A stretch of DNA of 40,453 nt from a virus (IMGVR_UViG_3300023099_000005:1-40453); one strand, 5' to 3'; shown: positions 16,055-25,085, counted from the first letter of the stretch. Program-made: numbers and translations. Notes: generated by a model not told the origin, from the sequence alone.

Positions 16055-16359
16055 CCGGCGTAATCGCAGCAATAGCGGCCCAAGGCGCGGTTGTTTTTGC
16101 GACACCAAGTGTTTTGATGGCTACGGGGTCAGTCAGCCAGATAACCTCTGGCACGACTACCGTTACCCCCTCCGGGCAAACCTATTCGTGGTCTTACGTA
16201 TCTGGAGATGCTTCCATTTTCGCGCTTTCTCCGTCTTCTCAATCGACGGCTTTTCGCGCTAATGGCGTGCCTGCCTCAACAACCCTTTCCGCCGTATGGC
16301 AATGCGCCGTTCCGGGTTATGGCGTGGCTTTTGTGGAAATAGAACTGACGCGCACCTGA
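16051..16359 (+). CDS. Small Ig-like virion protein
   Basis: This 102-residue protein starts with a hydrophobic segment (VIAAIAAQGAVVFATPSVLMATGS). Its beta-rich body ends in STTLSAVWQCAVPGYGVAFVEIELTRT. The order W-x-Y-x-S-G-x-A-S-I and later A-x-W-x-C is like bacterial Ig-like domains displayed on phage particles. GTG 16051 overlaps the preceding stop (GTGA) and the stop shares a base with the next ATG. Display on tail or head is inferred. Confidence 0.66.
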   Translation: MTGVIAAIAAQGAVVFATPSVLMATGSVSQITSGTTTVTPSGQTYSWSYVSGDASIFALSPSSQSTAFRANGVPASTTLSAVWQCAVPGYGVAFVEIELTRT

Positions 16360-17846
16360 TGCCTTATATCTCAGTCAAGCTAGCGCCCGGATTTTACTCT
16401 CTCGGAACTGATTACAGTTCCAAGGGCCGATACCGCACGGGCGATCTGGTGCGGTGGTATCAGGGCGTGTCGCAGCCGATCGGAGGTTGGCGCGCAAGGT
16501 CGGCGGACGAGGCGGAAGGCATCCCGCGCGCTGCGCTGACGTGGGGCGATAACGCGGGGCAGGCGTGGATCGGAATCGGCACGCACGATCACCTGTACGC
16601 CATGACGCGTTCTGGGGATTTGCACGATATTACCCCGAGTGGATTTGTTTCAGGGCAAGAAACCGCTCAATCTGGCGGTGGATACGGTACATCAGTCTAT
16701 GGCATGGGGATTTACGGAACGCCCCTGCCAGACGACACGAACGTCATCCCGGCTTCTTCGTGGTCGCTCGATACGTTCGGTGAAAACCTTGTCGCCGTTA
16801 TGGACAGCGATAACAAGCTGTACGAATGGACGCTGGACCCCACGATTATCGCTGCGCCTATCTCTGGCGCTCCTGACGCCTATGCGCTGGTAACGACGCA
16901 GGAAGGCATCCTGATGGCGCTGGGGGCCGATGATGGGGCTGTTCTTAACCCTCGATATATCAAGTGGTCTGGGCTTCAGAACAACACGGACTGGACCCCT
17001 ACGGCAACAAACCTTAGTCGGGACCAACTGCTTCAGACGCAAGGCCGGATCATGCTCGGCAAGCGCGTTTCTGACGGCGTGCTGATCCTGACGGACGAAG
17101 GGGCGTTTAGGGCTTCGTTCGTTGGCCCGCCGTTCGTTTACACGTTCGCCCGTGTCGGGTCGGGCTGCGGGGCCGTGTCGCGTCAGGCCTGCGCCGTCAC
17201 GCAGTCTGCGGCCTATTGGATGGGTCGGAACGGTTTCTTCCAGTACAACGGCTACGTCACGCCTCTGGCCTGTGACGTTCAGGACTTCGTTTTCTCGGAC
17301 ATCAACGACAGCCAGTTGTCCAAGGTTTGCACGGTCCTGAACCCCGATTTCAACGAGGTGTGGTTCCTGTATCCCTCCGGCTCATCGCTGGAAGTGGATA
17401 GCTACGTCGCACTCAACTACATGGAATCGATCTGGTATACCGGCAAACTGGACCGGACGTGCGGAACTGGATCGAACGGCGTCCTCCAATATCCTATCAT
17501 GGTCAGTTCTGACGGCCTCGTTTTTGACCACGAGGTTGCGAACTCCCGTGATGATCGTTCGCCCACGATGCGCACAGGTCCGCTTGAGATTGGTTCGGGC
17601 GATAATGTGATTCTGCTAAAGCGGTTTATCCCGGATGAGCGCACCGCCGGTTCGGTTGCCGTGAGTTTCTACGCGCGTCAATGGCCGAACGGTCCACAGA
17701 CAATGTATGGACCCTACGACGCGACTTCGCCTGCCGATCTGAGAATTACGGCGCGCCAGCTTGAGGTTGAGTACGTGGGCGATCCCAACATTGACTTCCG
17801 CGTGGGAGATTTCAGGTTTGAAGTTCAGCCTGGAGGCAAGCGTTGA
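16359..17846 (+). CDS. Packaged DNA stabilisation protein, P22 gp10-like
   Basis: This 495-residue protein begins with KLAPGFYSLGTDYSSKGRYRTG and RWYQGVSQPIGGW, the pattern of the phage stabilisation family (P22 gp10), which forms the tail hub below the adaptor and holds DNA in the head. Repeated beta-propeller-like blades are suggested by GIGTHDHLYAM, NLVAVMDSDNKLYEW and YWMGRNGFFQYNG. Its length is close to P22 gp10. In P22 this gene directly follows gp4; here five fibre-like or small genes separate them. Confidence 0.85.
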   Translation: MPYISVKLAPGFYSLGTDYSSKGRYRTGDLVRWYQGVSQPIGGWRARSADEAEGIPRAALTWGDNAGQAWIGIGTHDHLYAMTRSGDLHDITPSGFVSGQETAQSGGGYGTSVYGMGIYGTPLPDDTNVIPASSWSLDTFGENLVAVMDSDNKLYEWTLDPTIIAAPISGAPDAYALVTTQEGILMALGADDGAVLNPRYIKWSGLQNNTDWTPTATNLSRDQLLQTQGRIMLGKRVSDGVLILTDEGAFRASFVGPPFVYTFARVGSGCGAVSRQACAVTQSAAYWMGRNGFFQYNGYVTPLACDVQDFVFSDINDSQLSKVCTVLNPDFNEVWFLYPSGSSLEVDSYVALNYMESIWYTGKLDRTCGTGSNGVLQYPIMVSSDGLVFDHEVANSRDDRSPTMRTGPLEIGSGDNVILLKRFIPDERTAGSVAVSFYARQWPNGPQTMYGPYDATSPADLRITARQLEVEYVGDPNIDFRVGDFRFEVQPGGKR

Positions 17847-18043
17847 CCATCGCCCCTATCCAGCCAGCGCCACAGTATGACGCGAACAATGAGGCCCAGT
17901 TCCGCACGCAGGTCCGTCAGACGGACGCAGGCAACATCAAGAAGGATGAGGCCGCGCCTTATATCACCATGCTGAACGACGACGGCGCTCCGTGGCGCGT
18001 GTACCTGATCGGCGGCGTCCTGACGCCACAGGTCATCCCATGA
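17843..18043 (+). CDS. Small hypothetical structural-operon protein
   Basis: This 66-residue protein has no recognised domain. It starts at TTG 17843, overlapping the gp10-like stop, with GGAGG six bases upstream, and its stop overlaps the next ATG. The middle (EAQFRTQVRQTDAGNIKKDEA) resembles short virion proteins that precede the ejection genes in podophages. Role unknown. Confidence 0.65.
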   Translation: MTIAPIQPAPQYDANNEAQFRTQVRQTDAGNIKKDEAAPYITMLNDDGAPWRVYLIGGVLTPQVIP

Positions 18044-18387
18044 AGTGGCAGGACCACATCGCCCGCGCTTTGGCCTATCAGGCGACGCACTCGATTGAGG
18101 ACGTGGAGCGCATGGTTGCTGACGATGATGCGCAACTGTGGCTGGGGCAGAAATCCGCCGCCGTGACGGAGATTGTTCAGTTTCCAAGGGTCAAGGTTCT
18201 GCACCTATGGTTGTGTGGCGGCGACCTGAAAGAGATAACCGAAGTGATGCTGCCGAAGGCTGAAGCCTACGCGCGCTCAATCGGTTGCGGACGGCTAACA
18301 ACGGGTGGTAGGATTGGTTGGGATAGGGTAATGAACAAGCACGGTTTCACCCCGATTGCGTCGGTCTGCGCCAAGGAATTGCACTGA
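18040..18387 (+). CDS. GNAT-like small phage protein
   Basis: This 115-residue protein resembles the shortened acetyltransferase-like proteins found just before internal virion genes in many podophages. It has VKVLHLWLCGGDLKEI, then an alpha helix and AYARSIGCGRLTTGGRIGWDRVMNKHGF, a truncated GNAT core with the usual R-x-G-W motif and a C-terminal beta strand. The acetyl-CoA pyrophosphate loop is not obvious, so it may not be an active enzyme. It is coupled to both neighbours by 1-4 base overlaps. Confidence 0.7.
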   Translation: MKWQDHIARALAYQATHSIEDVERMVADDDAQLWLGQKSAAVTEIVQFPRVKVLHLWLCGGDLKEITEVMLPKAEAYARSIGCGRLTTGGRIGWDRVMNKHGFTPIASVCAKELH

Positions 18388-18932
18388 TGGGTTTGTCATT
18401 CGGGGGTAACAAGCAGAAAACGTCTCAGCAGGAGACGCAGAACACGACTCAGACGTTCACGCCGAACGTTGAATATCTGAGCATGGTGCAAGGCGGCCTC
18501 AACAAGTCGCTGGGGCTGATCGGCGGCTACGACAAGACCAGCGGCGCGGATGTCGCAAACTACCTGAACCCGTATCAGGACACGATCAGCGCAGGCATTC
18601 GCCGCTCTGGTCAAATCGCCGGTAACGCGAACGACGCACAGGCCGCCGCTGCCGGTGCTTTCGGCGGTTCGGGCTGGGGGCTGTTGCGCGGCGAGACGCA
18701 GCGCGGGTTCGCAGATGCAGAGGCGCAATCTCTGGCGCAAGGCTACAATACCGCCCAAGCTGCTGCGATTGGCGAGAACCAGGCCGCTCAGGGATATGAC
18801 TTGAGTGCGCTGCAAACCTACCTTTCCGGTCTGGGGCTGCTGGGTAACTGGGGTACTACGACGGGCAACAGCACGGGAACCAGCAGCGGAAAGTCGAGCG
18901 GTATGCAATTTGGCGTGGCGGCGAAACTCTGA
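18387..18932 (+). CDS. Putative internal virion/DNA ejection protein
   Basis: This 181-residue protein is rich in Ala, Gly, Gln and Ser and looks helical, with NYLNPYQDTISAGIRRSGQIAG and AAAAGAFGGSGWGLLRGETQRG, a pattern found in small ejection proteins of podophages (functional analogues of P22 gp7). It lies first in a row of three such genes after the hub protein. It would leave the head with the DNA and help cross the cell envelope. Assignment is from composition, motif and order. Confidence 0.72.
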   Translation: MGLSFGGNKQKTSQQETQNTTQTFTPNVEYLSMVQGGLNKSLGLIGGYDKTSGADVANYLNPYQDTISAGIRRSGQIAGNANDAQAAAAGAFGGSGWGLLRGETQRGFADAEAQSLAQGYNTAQAAAIGENQAAQGYDLSALQTYLSGLGLLGNWGTTTGNSTGTSSGKSSGMQFGVAAKL

Positions 18933-20197
18933 TGGCGAACGCTCTTATCGCTCCATCTGCGATCATCGGACTTATGGGGGCCGGTCGTCGCCGTCCTTCT
19001 CTGCTGCCATTCTTTGGCGCGCCCGACCAGGCCGACGCTGCGGACGAGGCTATGTTCGCGGCCAATCCGAACGGGACTGCGCGAAATCAGGCGCTCGCGA
19101 TGGCTCTGGCTCAACAGCAATCCCCCGCGTCGGGTCCGCAGGCTCCCGCACAGCGCGAACGCGTAAGTGCGCTGAACGTCCTGTTTCGCGGCTTGGCTCC
19201 GAATCTCTCTGGCGCTTTGGATACAGAGCGCACGCGCCTTCAGACAGAAGCTGATCGTCCGGCTGCGCTTGCCATTGCTCAAGAGAATGAACGTATCGCT
19301 CGCGCCCTTGGTCCGCAAGCCTTGCTGGCGCTGCGAACAAACGGCGAGGCGCTAGGCGAAGGTCTGGCGGCGCAGTACAAGCCGACGACGACCGCAGCGG
19401 GTGGTGTTTCGACCATCTTCGGCACGGGTCAGCAAATCGAAGCCCCTCGCGTTCTGGAGTTTGGGAACGACCTTGTTCAAACCGGCCCCATCAGCGGCAC
19501 ACGCACGCTTGCAACTCGTGGCCCGTCTTATGCTGAAGAAGCACAGATCGCTCGTATCGAAGCTGATCAACGTCAGGCCGACGCGCGTCTGAATCTGGAT
19601 GAACGCCGCCTTGAGCAGGATCAAGGCCAGTTCGACGCACGCCTTGGTTATGACCAAAGCCGTCAGGAAGCCCGCCCTCTTACCCGGTTTCAGGAGAAGC
19701 AGGTTGAGGAGTATTACGGCGATATTGACGCGATTGGATCGACTAATAGCGAGATTGATCGGATCGACAACCTGATTGAGTCGGGAGAACTGAACCTGGG
19801 CCCGGTTACAAACGCCACGTCACAGGCGCTCAATGCACTGGGTATCTCGACGCCCAACAGCGCGAACTTCGCAGAGTTTCAATCGACCGTTCAAAAGCTG
19901 GTCAACGACAGCCTGAGACTGAACAAGGGCGTTCAGACTGAAGGAGACGCGCAACGGGCCGCGACAGAAATCCTGCGCAATCCGCGAGATGAGCGTGTGG
20001 TTCGTGCGCAACTTCGCCGTCTGCGCGAACTTAACGAACGTGCTCTGCGGTTCCGCCAAGGACGACTTTCCGAACTGGAAGGCGGATCACGCGGGGGCGC
20101 GGCTTCGTCTGGTCCTCAAGTCGGCACCGTCGAGGACGGCTACCGCTTCAAAGGTGGTGATCCGGCGTCTCCGTCCTCGTGGGAGCCTGTTCAGTAG
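18932..20197 (+). CDS. Putative internal virion/DNA ejection protein, coiled coil
   Basis: This 421-residue protein has an Ala-rich N-terminus with a short hydrophobic start, an unusual RRRPSLLPFFG motif near residue 20, and long heptad-like Gln/Arg/Glu-rich helices at about 205-260 and 340-390 (RQADARLNLDERRLEQDQ). Gene order between a gp7-like and a large peptidase-bearing protein suggests a P22 gp20-like role. The C-terminus ends in a short beta-rich VEDGYRFKGGDPASPSSWE motif common at the ends of phage internal proteins. Function is inferred. Confidence 0.72.
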   Translation: MANALIAPSAIIGLMGAGRRRPSLLPFFGAPDQADAADEAMFAANPNGTARNQALAMALAQQQSPASGPQAPAQRERVSALNVLFRGLAPNLSGALDTERTRLQTEADRPAALAIAQENERIARALGPQALLALRTNGEALGEGLAAQYKPTTTAAGGVSTIFGTGQQIEAPRVLEFGNDLVQTGPISGTRTLATRGPSYAEEAQIARIEADQRQADARLNLDERRLEQDQGQFDARLGYDQSRQEARPLTRFQEKQVEEYYGDIDAIGSTNSEIDRIDNLIESGELNLGPVTNATSQALNALGISTPNSANFAEFQSTVQKLVNDSLRLNKGVQTEGDAQRAATEILRNPRDERVVRAQLRRLRELNERALRFRQGRLSELEGGSRGGAASSGPQVGTVEDGYRFKGGDPASPSSWEPVQ

Positions 20198-22480
20198 ATG
20201 GGTCCGTGGGAGAAGTACGGCGGTCAGGCAACGGCTTCCATGCCGTCCCGTGCACCTTCGCGTCAGCAGCGCGCGCCAGTTTCTGCGTTCCCCGGCGATC
20301 CGGTTGAGACCATCAACGGCCTTGTTCCTGGCGTTCGCATCACGAGCGGCTATCGTGATCCGGAGCGTAACCGACGCGCTGGCGGGGCTGCAAACAGCAA
20401 CCACACTCGCGGGCAGGCTTTTGACCTTGCGCCCCCTTCGGGCCAGACGATGGCGCAGCTTGAGGCGTCGTTGCGGTCGTCTGGCTTGCCGTTTCGCGAA
20501 CTGATCAACGAGGGCGATCACGTACATGTCGCGTGGGAGGGCTCTCCGCTTTCTCCTGATCAGACGGCGGACTATTTCGCTGGTGGCGGCGCTGCGCCTC
20601 AACCAGCTACGGGTGGCCCATGGGCGAAGTACGGCGGCGGAACCCCGGAAGTTACGCCCGTCTATGCCGACACTGGAGCGCGCGCGACGCCTGAGTCTGG
20701 CGCTATCGAAGTCACATCCTACGACCCCGAACTGGAAGCCCGTCAGCGCGACCCTGAGTATCAGGCGGCAATTGCAGACGCGACCGCCCGTTCGGAGAAC
20801 GTCCCTGATCGTCTTCGCGCCTTGACACAGGGCGGCGCGCTGGGCTTCCTTGACGAGATCGTAGGAGCGTCCGCCTATGCCCGTCAGGGGCTTGAGAACG
20901 CCGGTAATCGTGTCGCGGGTCGTGAGAACACGATGTCGGCTTCTATGGCTGCGCAGGCGGCCCGAGACAGCGAACGCGCGGCGGCTGATCAGTTTGCTCA
21001 GGAAAACCCGATTGAGAACTTTGGCCTGAGTCTGGCGGGTGGGTTGTTGACGCCGGGGCTGGCTGCTGGCGGGAACTACATCGCCGGAGCGCAGGGGGCT
21101 GGTCGTCTGGCTCGCGCGGCGGGCGTTGGCGCAGGCTACGGCGCAGTCTCTGGCGCAGGTTACGACACCGGGAACATTGCGGATCGCGGTGATGGCGCTG
21201 CGATGGGCGCACTCGTTGGGGCGGGTACAGGCGTTATCGGGCAGGCTGGTGCGGATCGTCTGGCGCGGTTGGGTGTGAACGCCGCTGCCCGCCCCGCTAG
21301 CGCGGCCCGCCGCCTGTCGCGTGAGGGTGTTGACCTGACGCCGGGGCAGATGCTGGCTTCAACGCCGGGAGTCGGCGGCATGATTCGCTCGCTGGAGGAA
21401 GGCGCATCCTCTATCCCGTTCGTTGGGTCGCCTATCGCTGGCGCGCGTCAACAGTCTGTGGAGACCTTCAATCGTGCCGCCATTAACCGTGCGCTCGCAC
21501 CTATCGGCTCGCAACTGCCGAAGGGGACAAACGCCGGGTATGAGGCTGTCGAGAACGCGCAGCGTCAACTTGGACAGGCTTACGAAGACGTTCTGCCGCG
21601 TGTGACCGCTCGTATCGATGATGACTTTGACATTGATCTCAGCGCGCTGAACGACCGCGCACAGGCGGAACTTACGGAGCCGCTTGCCCGTCAGTTCGAC
21701 AACATCATTCAGCAGAGGGTGTTCCGAAACATTCCTGATGACGAAGTGATCCAGGGCGCAAACTTCAAGACCATTGAAAGCGAACTTGGCGCGCTGTCTC
21801 GTGAGTACCGAACAGCGCTTGATCCGCAAAACCGCGCCCTGTCCCGCCTTCTGGACGATACGCAGGACGTTGTTCGCGATCTGGTCGCGCGCCAGAACCC
21901 AGCGGAAGCCGGTCGAATCCGAAACATCAATCGCGGGTACGCCAACCTCGTTCGTGTTGAACAGGCCGCAGGTTCCACGGCCTCACAGGCGACAGAAGGC
22001 GTGTTCAGCCCGACGCAGTTGGGGGTTGCCAGCGCACGTGGTGCAGGGCGTTCCGCTAACGCACGCGAAGGCGCGCTGATGCAAGACCTTGCTGTTGCGG
22101 GTCGCAACATCATCCCCTCGCGCGTCGGAGACAGCGGTACGGCAACACGCGGGGCTATTACGGGGCTGGTCGCAGGGGGCGCGGCTGGCGTGCCTCTGGC
22201 GGGAACTCTGGCGATTCCGGTTATCGCGACTTCGGTTCTGTACTCCCGCCCCGCACAAGCCGCCCTGAATGCCGTGTATCGAGCAACTGACTCGCGTGGA
22301 GCCAATTCCAGCCTTCAGCAGCTAGCGCGGCTTGCACAGCGGAATCCCGCTCTTGTTCCGTACTACGAAGCTGCTGTTCAGCACGCTCTAGGTCTCGGGC
22401 GAACAGGTATACCAGCAGCCCAGCCAGCGCCACCATCAACGCAGGCCCCCAGCCCGGCCCTGCAAAGGGTGATGCAATGA
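20198..22480 (+). CDS. Large ejection protein with M15-type peptidase domain
   Basis: This 760-residue protein combines an N-terminal zinc peptidase-like domain with a long helical virion part. The M15 signature is clear: SGYRDPERNRRAGGAANSN, then H69-T-R-G-Q-A-F-D76 and H108-V-H110, giving the H/D/H zinc ligands of D-Ala-D-Ala peptidases. The motif GPWxKYGG occurs at residues 2-9 and again at about 140-147, flanking the domain. Residues about 210-430 are Ala/Gly-rich with possible membrane-active helices (GLSLAGGLLTPGLAAGG). It probably opens peptidoglycan during DNA entry, like gp16-type transglycosylases but by peptide cleavage. Confidence 0.82.
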   Translation: MGPWEKYGGQATASMPSRAPSRQQRAPVSAFPGDPVETINGLVPGVRITSGYRDPERNRRAGGAANSNHTRGQAFDLAPPSGQTMAQLEASLRSSGLPFRELINEGDHVHVAWEGSPLSPDQTADYFAGGGAAPQPATGGPWAKYGGGTPEVTPVYADTGARATPESGAIEVTSYDPELEARQRDPEYQAAIADATARSENVPDRLRALTQGGALGFLDEIVGASAYARQGLENAGNRVAGRENTMSASMAAQAARDSERAAADQFAQENPIENFGLSLAGGLLTPGLAAGGNYIAGAQGAGRLARAAGVGAGYGAVSGAGYDTGNIADRGDGAAMGALVGAGTGVIGQAGADRLARLGVNAAARPASAARRLSREGVDLTPGQMLASTPGVGGMIRSLEEGASSIPFVGSPIAGARQQSVETFNRAAINRALAPIGSQLPKGTNAGYEAVENAQRQLGQAYEDVLPRVTARIDDDFDIDLSALNDRAQAELTEPLARQFDNIIQQRVFRNIPDDEVIQGANFKTIESELGALSREYRTALDPQNRALSRLLDDTQDVVRDLVARQNPAEAGRIRNINRGYANLVRVEQAAGSTASQATEGVFSPTQLGVASARGAGRSANAREGALMQDLAVAGRNIIPSRVGDSGTATRGAITGLVAGGAAGVPLAGTLAIPVIATSVLYSRPAQAALNAVYRATDSRGANSSLQQLARLAQRNPALVPYYEAAVQHALGLGRTGIPAAQPAPPSTQAPSPALQRVMQ

Positions 22481-22520
22481 GGAACAGGAACACAATGATC
22501 TTCATGGGCGGGAGCGTAAC

Positions 22521-22889
22521 ATGAGTTGCTGCGGAACGAAAATCCAGGAACCGCGCAACGCCGATCTGCGCCGCACCTACACCCCCAACTCTGGCTTTAG
22601 CTTTTCGACCTTCACGGCGCGGATGCAAATCCGCCTGTCTGAGGGTGCGTCCGGTGCTGCCCTGCTGAACGTCGAGATGATCGCCACGGCCAACGGTTCG
22701 CGGTTCGACATTGTCGGTTCGTCACTGGTCCTTTTCATTGCGAAAGAAGACCTTGAGGCGCTGCCTGTCGCCAGTCCTGTATCTGACCCGGCGGTTTTCG
22801 CCTACGACATGATCATCACCGACGCGACGGGGTTTTCAACCAACCTCGTGAGCGGCCCGTTCATTCTTTTGGAAGGCGTCACGCGATGA
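22521..22889 (+). CDS. Hypothetical virion protein before the tailspike
   Basis: This 122-residue protein begins MSCCGTKI and has a beta-rich body (FTARMQIRLSEGASGAALL, DIVGSSLVLFIAKEDLEAL). The layout looks like a small tail accessory or adaptor to a fibre, a type often found just before tail fibre genes. GGGAG lies upstream of ATG 22521 and the gene overlaps the tailspike start by 4 bases. Function unknown. Confidence 0.7.
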   Translation: MSCCGTKIQEPRNADLRRTYTPNSGFSFSTFTARMQIRLSEGASGAALLNVEMIATANGSRFDIVGSSLVLFIAKEDLEALPVASPVSDPAVFAYDMIITDATGFSTNLVSGPFILLEGVTR

Positions 22890-24853
22890 GTGAGACCGTA
22901 ACCGTTAACGTCGGGGGCACTTCCGTTAACGTGCTGATTGAAGGTGGAGCGCTCGCTGTGGGGGCGTCAGTCGCTTACGCCGAACTGAACACGGCTGTCG
23001 GTGTGGCAGTTGAGAGCGCTGCTGATGCGCAGGAAGCCGCTGCTATCGCCACAGCAGCCGCAGCGTCCATTCCTGCGCAACTCGCAGGCCGCGCCCTCAT
23101 CGACGGCTCCAACATCATCTCGCCCGCGACGTTTCTTGCCAATATCGGAGGAGCAAATACCAGCGGCTCAAACCTTGGCGCGTCATCACAAACTTTCGTT
23201 CAGGCGCTGGGAAACTACCCCACGCGAGCCTTGGCTGTCGCCTCGTCCATCGTTGCGGTTCTGTCCTCAATCTCACTTTACGGATACGCGACGGCTGGGG
23301 ATTGGGGCGGCCCGGTGTCCTACGTCCGGACTGGAGCAAATCCAGGCAACAACGCGGGGTTTCAGACAGCGGACGGCCAGTGGTGGAAGCCTTCTGTTGC
23401 GCACCTGACGCCTGAAATCTTCGGCGCAAAAGGAGACAACAGCACGGACGACAGTGCTGCGTGGCAGAACTGCGTGAACTACGCTGCGGTGGTCGGTCTG
23501 GATGTTCGTCCGCCTTCCCGATCTTACCCTATCGGGACCGTCGTTGGCGTGCCTGATAGCGTCAGGATCGATTGTGCAGGGCGTAGCGACAAGGGGACCG
23601 TTTTCCGATCCACGACGGCGAGCGGAACTGTTTTCCGGTTCGATGGTGACTTTATCAGCTTGCGCGGGTTTCAGTGCCGCTCCACGGCGTCGAAAACAGG
23701 CGGTGCCTACATCGACATCAATGGCCGGTCCAACTGCGTTGTTGATGATTTCTATCTCTACAACGGCTTTATCGGGATTGACCTGAAAGGCACGAACGCC
23801 AGCTTTAACCGATTTTCAAACGGATACGCCTCCACGTTCCGGGCAGGAACCGGGGTCGTCATCAAGATCGACACAAACGGCGTTGAAACCAGTATCTTTA
23901 ATATCGCCACACAGCACGATCCTGCGAACAAGCCGCTGGCGAATATCCAGGCTATCCAGTGCGGTGACGTCTCTGTCATTAACTGCAACCTGCTTCAGGC
24001 CGTCAATTCGGTTTATCTTGCTCCGACTGCTGGTAAGGCCGTTTCGTCTTTCAAGGTTCTTGGCGGCTACCTGGACAGTTCGTCTTGCGCCCTCCGCGCC
24101 GAAGGACTGGGCGGCGACATCGTCAGGTGTTCTATGACTCAGGTCTGGAACGGCGGCGGCTCTCTGATTTCTGGCGGCGGTAACGGAGTGATTCTCCGTA
24201 ATACGGGTGGCGGAACCTGCTCAGGTTTCGACATGATCCGATGCGAAGTCCCGCTTGTCACGAACGGTGTCGATTGGGATTCGGGCTGGACTGACGTAAA
24301 CATTGCAAACTCCACACTTAGCCAGTGTGGCGGTACGGCTGTTGTCGTCGGGAACAATGCGACTCGCTGGTCCCTGTCCGACAGCACGATTGCACCATCT
24401 AACGGACTCACGCTCAACAACGTCGGGCTGTCTATTGGCACCGGATGTAACGCCTATAAAGTCGTTGGTAACCGTATTTTCGGAAACACCACCAATTACG
24501 TAAACGGATCGACCGGCGCGACGGATCGGGAGATCAGCGGAAATATCGGACTTCCTAATCAACTTCGCATTGGATCGGGCGTATCCGGAGAAAACTATAC
24601 GGTTGCCCGTAAGGCTGCTGATGGTTTTCTGGAGATCACGCCAGAGCAGGCCGGAAGCAACGGCGTACGCGTTTTTGTTCGCAGTGGTGGCGGCAGTACA
24701 TCGGAAGCCTTTGAGATCGACAACGCAGGTCGCGCTACCCTGCCGTTCCTTGTGGGCCTGTCGTATGCTAGTGATGCCGCTGCTGCTGCTGCGGGTGTCA
24801 GGGTTGGCGGTTTGTATCATACGTCGGGAACCGTGAAAGTGAGGACTGTGTGA
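22886..24853 (+). CDS. Tailspike protein with right-handed beta-helix
   Basis: This 655-residue protein has an N-terminal particle-binding region rich in Ala and Val (to about residue 90). The marker FGAKGDNSTDDSAAWQNCV at about 180-198 is the start of the pectate-lyase-like beta-helix found in tailspikes. Many short beta turns follow (IDCAGRS, VINCNLLQ, GGGNGVILRNTGG, IANSTLSQCGGTAVVVGN). The C-terminus ends in a small trimerising domain. Such spikes bind and often cleave surface polysaccharide; the catalytic acids cannot be named from sequence alone. Confidence 0.88.
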   Translation: MSETVTVNVGGTSVNVLIEGGALAVGASVAYAELNTAVGVAVESAADAQEAAAIATAAAASIPAQLAGRALIDGSNIISPATFLANIGGANTSGSNLGASSQTFVQALGNYPTRALAVASSIVAVLSSISLYGYATAGDWGGPVSYVRTGANPGNNAGFQTADGQWWKPSVAHLTPEIFGAKGDNSTDDSAAWQNCVNYAAVVGLDVRPPSRSYPIGTVVGVPDSVRIDCAGRSDKGTVFRSTTASGTVFRFDGDFISLRGFQCRSTASKTGGAYIDINGRSNCVVDDFYLYNGFIGIDLKGTNASFNRFSNGYASTFRAGTGVVIKIDTNGVETSIFNIATQHDPANKPLANIQAIQCGDVSVINCNLLQAVNSVYLAPTAGKAVSSFKVLGGYLDSSSCALRAEGLGGDIVRCSMTQVWNGGGSLISGGGNGVILRNTGGGTCSGFDMIRCEVPLVTNGVDWDSGWTDVNIANSTLSQCGGTAVVVGNNATRWSLSDSTIAPSNGLTLNNVGLSIGTGCNAYKVVGNRIFGNTTNYVNGSTGATDREISGNIGLPNQLRIGSGVSGENYTVARKAADGFLEITPEQAGSNGVRVFVRSGGGSTSEAFEIDNAGRATLPFLVGLSYASDAAAAAAGVRVGGLYHTSGTVKVRTV

Positions 24854-24984
24854 TGAACGTGATTCTCAAATGGGCCAGACGCGAGGTCATGGCGGGACGC
24901 TGTCAAAGAATTTCAGTTCCTTCGGTCGGTCGTGTATGGCGGGCGGAGGACGGCAGACTTATTACAGAGGAATTCAAGAAATGA
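24853..24984 (+). CDS. Tiny basic hypothetical protein
   Basis: This 43-residue protein starts at ATG 24853, sharing one base with the tailspike stop, and its TGA overlaps the next ATG. It is basic (MNVILKWARREVMAGR, then RVWRAEDGRLITEEF). No family is known to me. The tight stop/start linkage on both sides supports it as a real gene. Confidence 0.5.
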   Translation: MNVILKWARREVMAGRCQRISVPSVGRVWRAEDGRLITEEFKK

Positions 24985-25085
24985 AGAAGCCAAAGCCGGT
25001 TACGATGCGTACGGGACCTGTGAATCCTAAGGACCCCCCACCTCCCCCGCCTACCGGCGGTCGGGCTGCGCCCAAGAAGAAATGA
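24981..25085 (+). CDS. Tiny proline-rich basic protein
   Basis: This 34-residue protein is a Lys/Pro-rich peptide containing a run of six prolines (DPPPPPPTGG) and a Lys-rich end (PKKK). It starts at ATG 24981 with GAGGAA eight bases upstream, and overlaps its neighbours by 4 bases each. Short proline/basic peptides like this are common before lysis genes in alphaproteobacterial phages; function unknown. Confidence 0.5.
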   Translation: MKKPKPVTMRTGPVNPKDPPPPPPTGGRAAPKKK

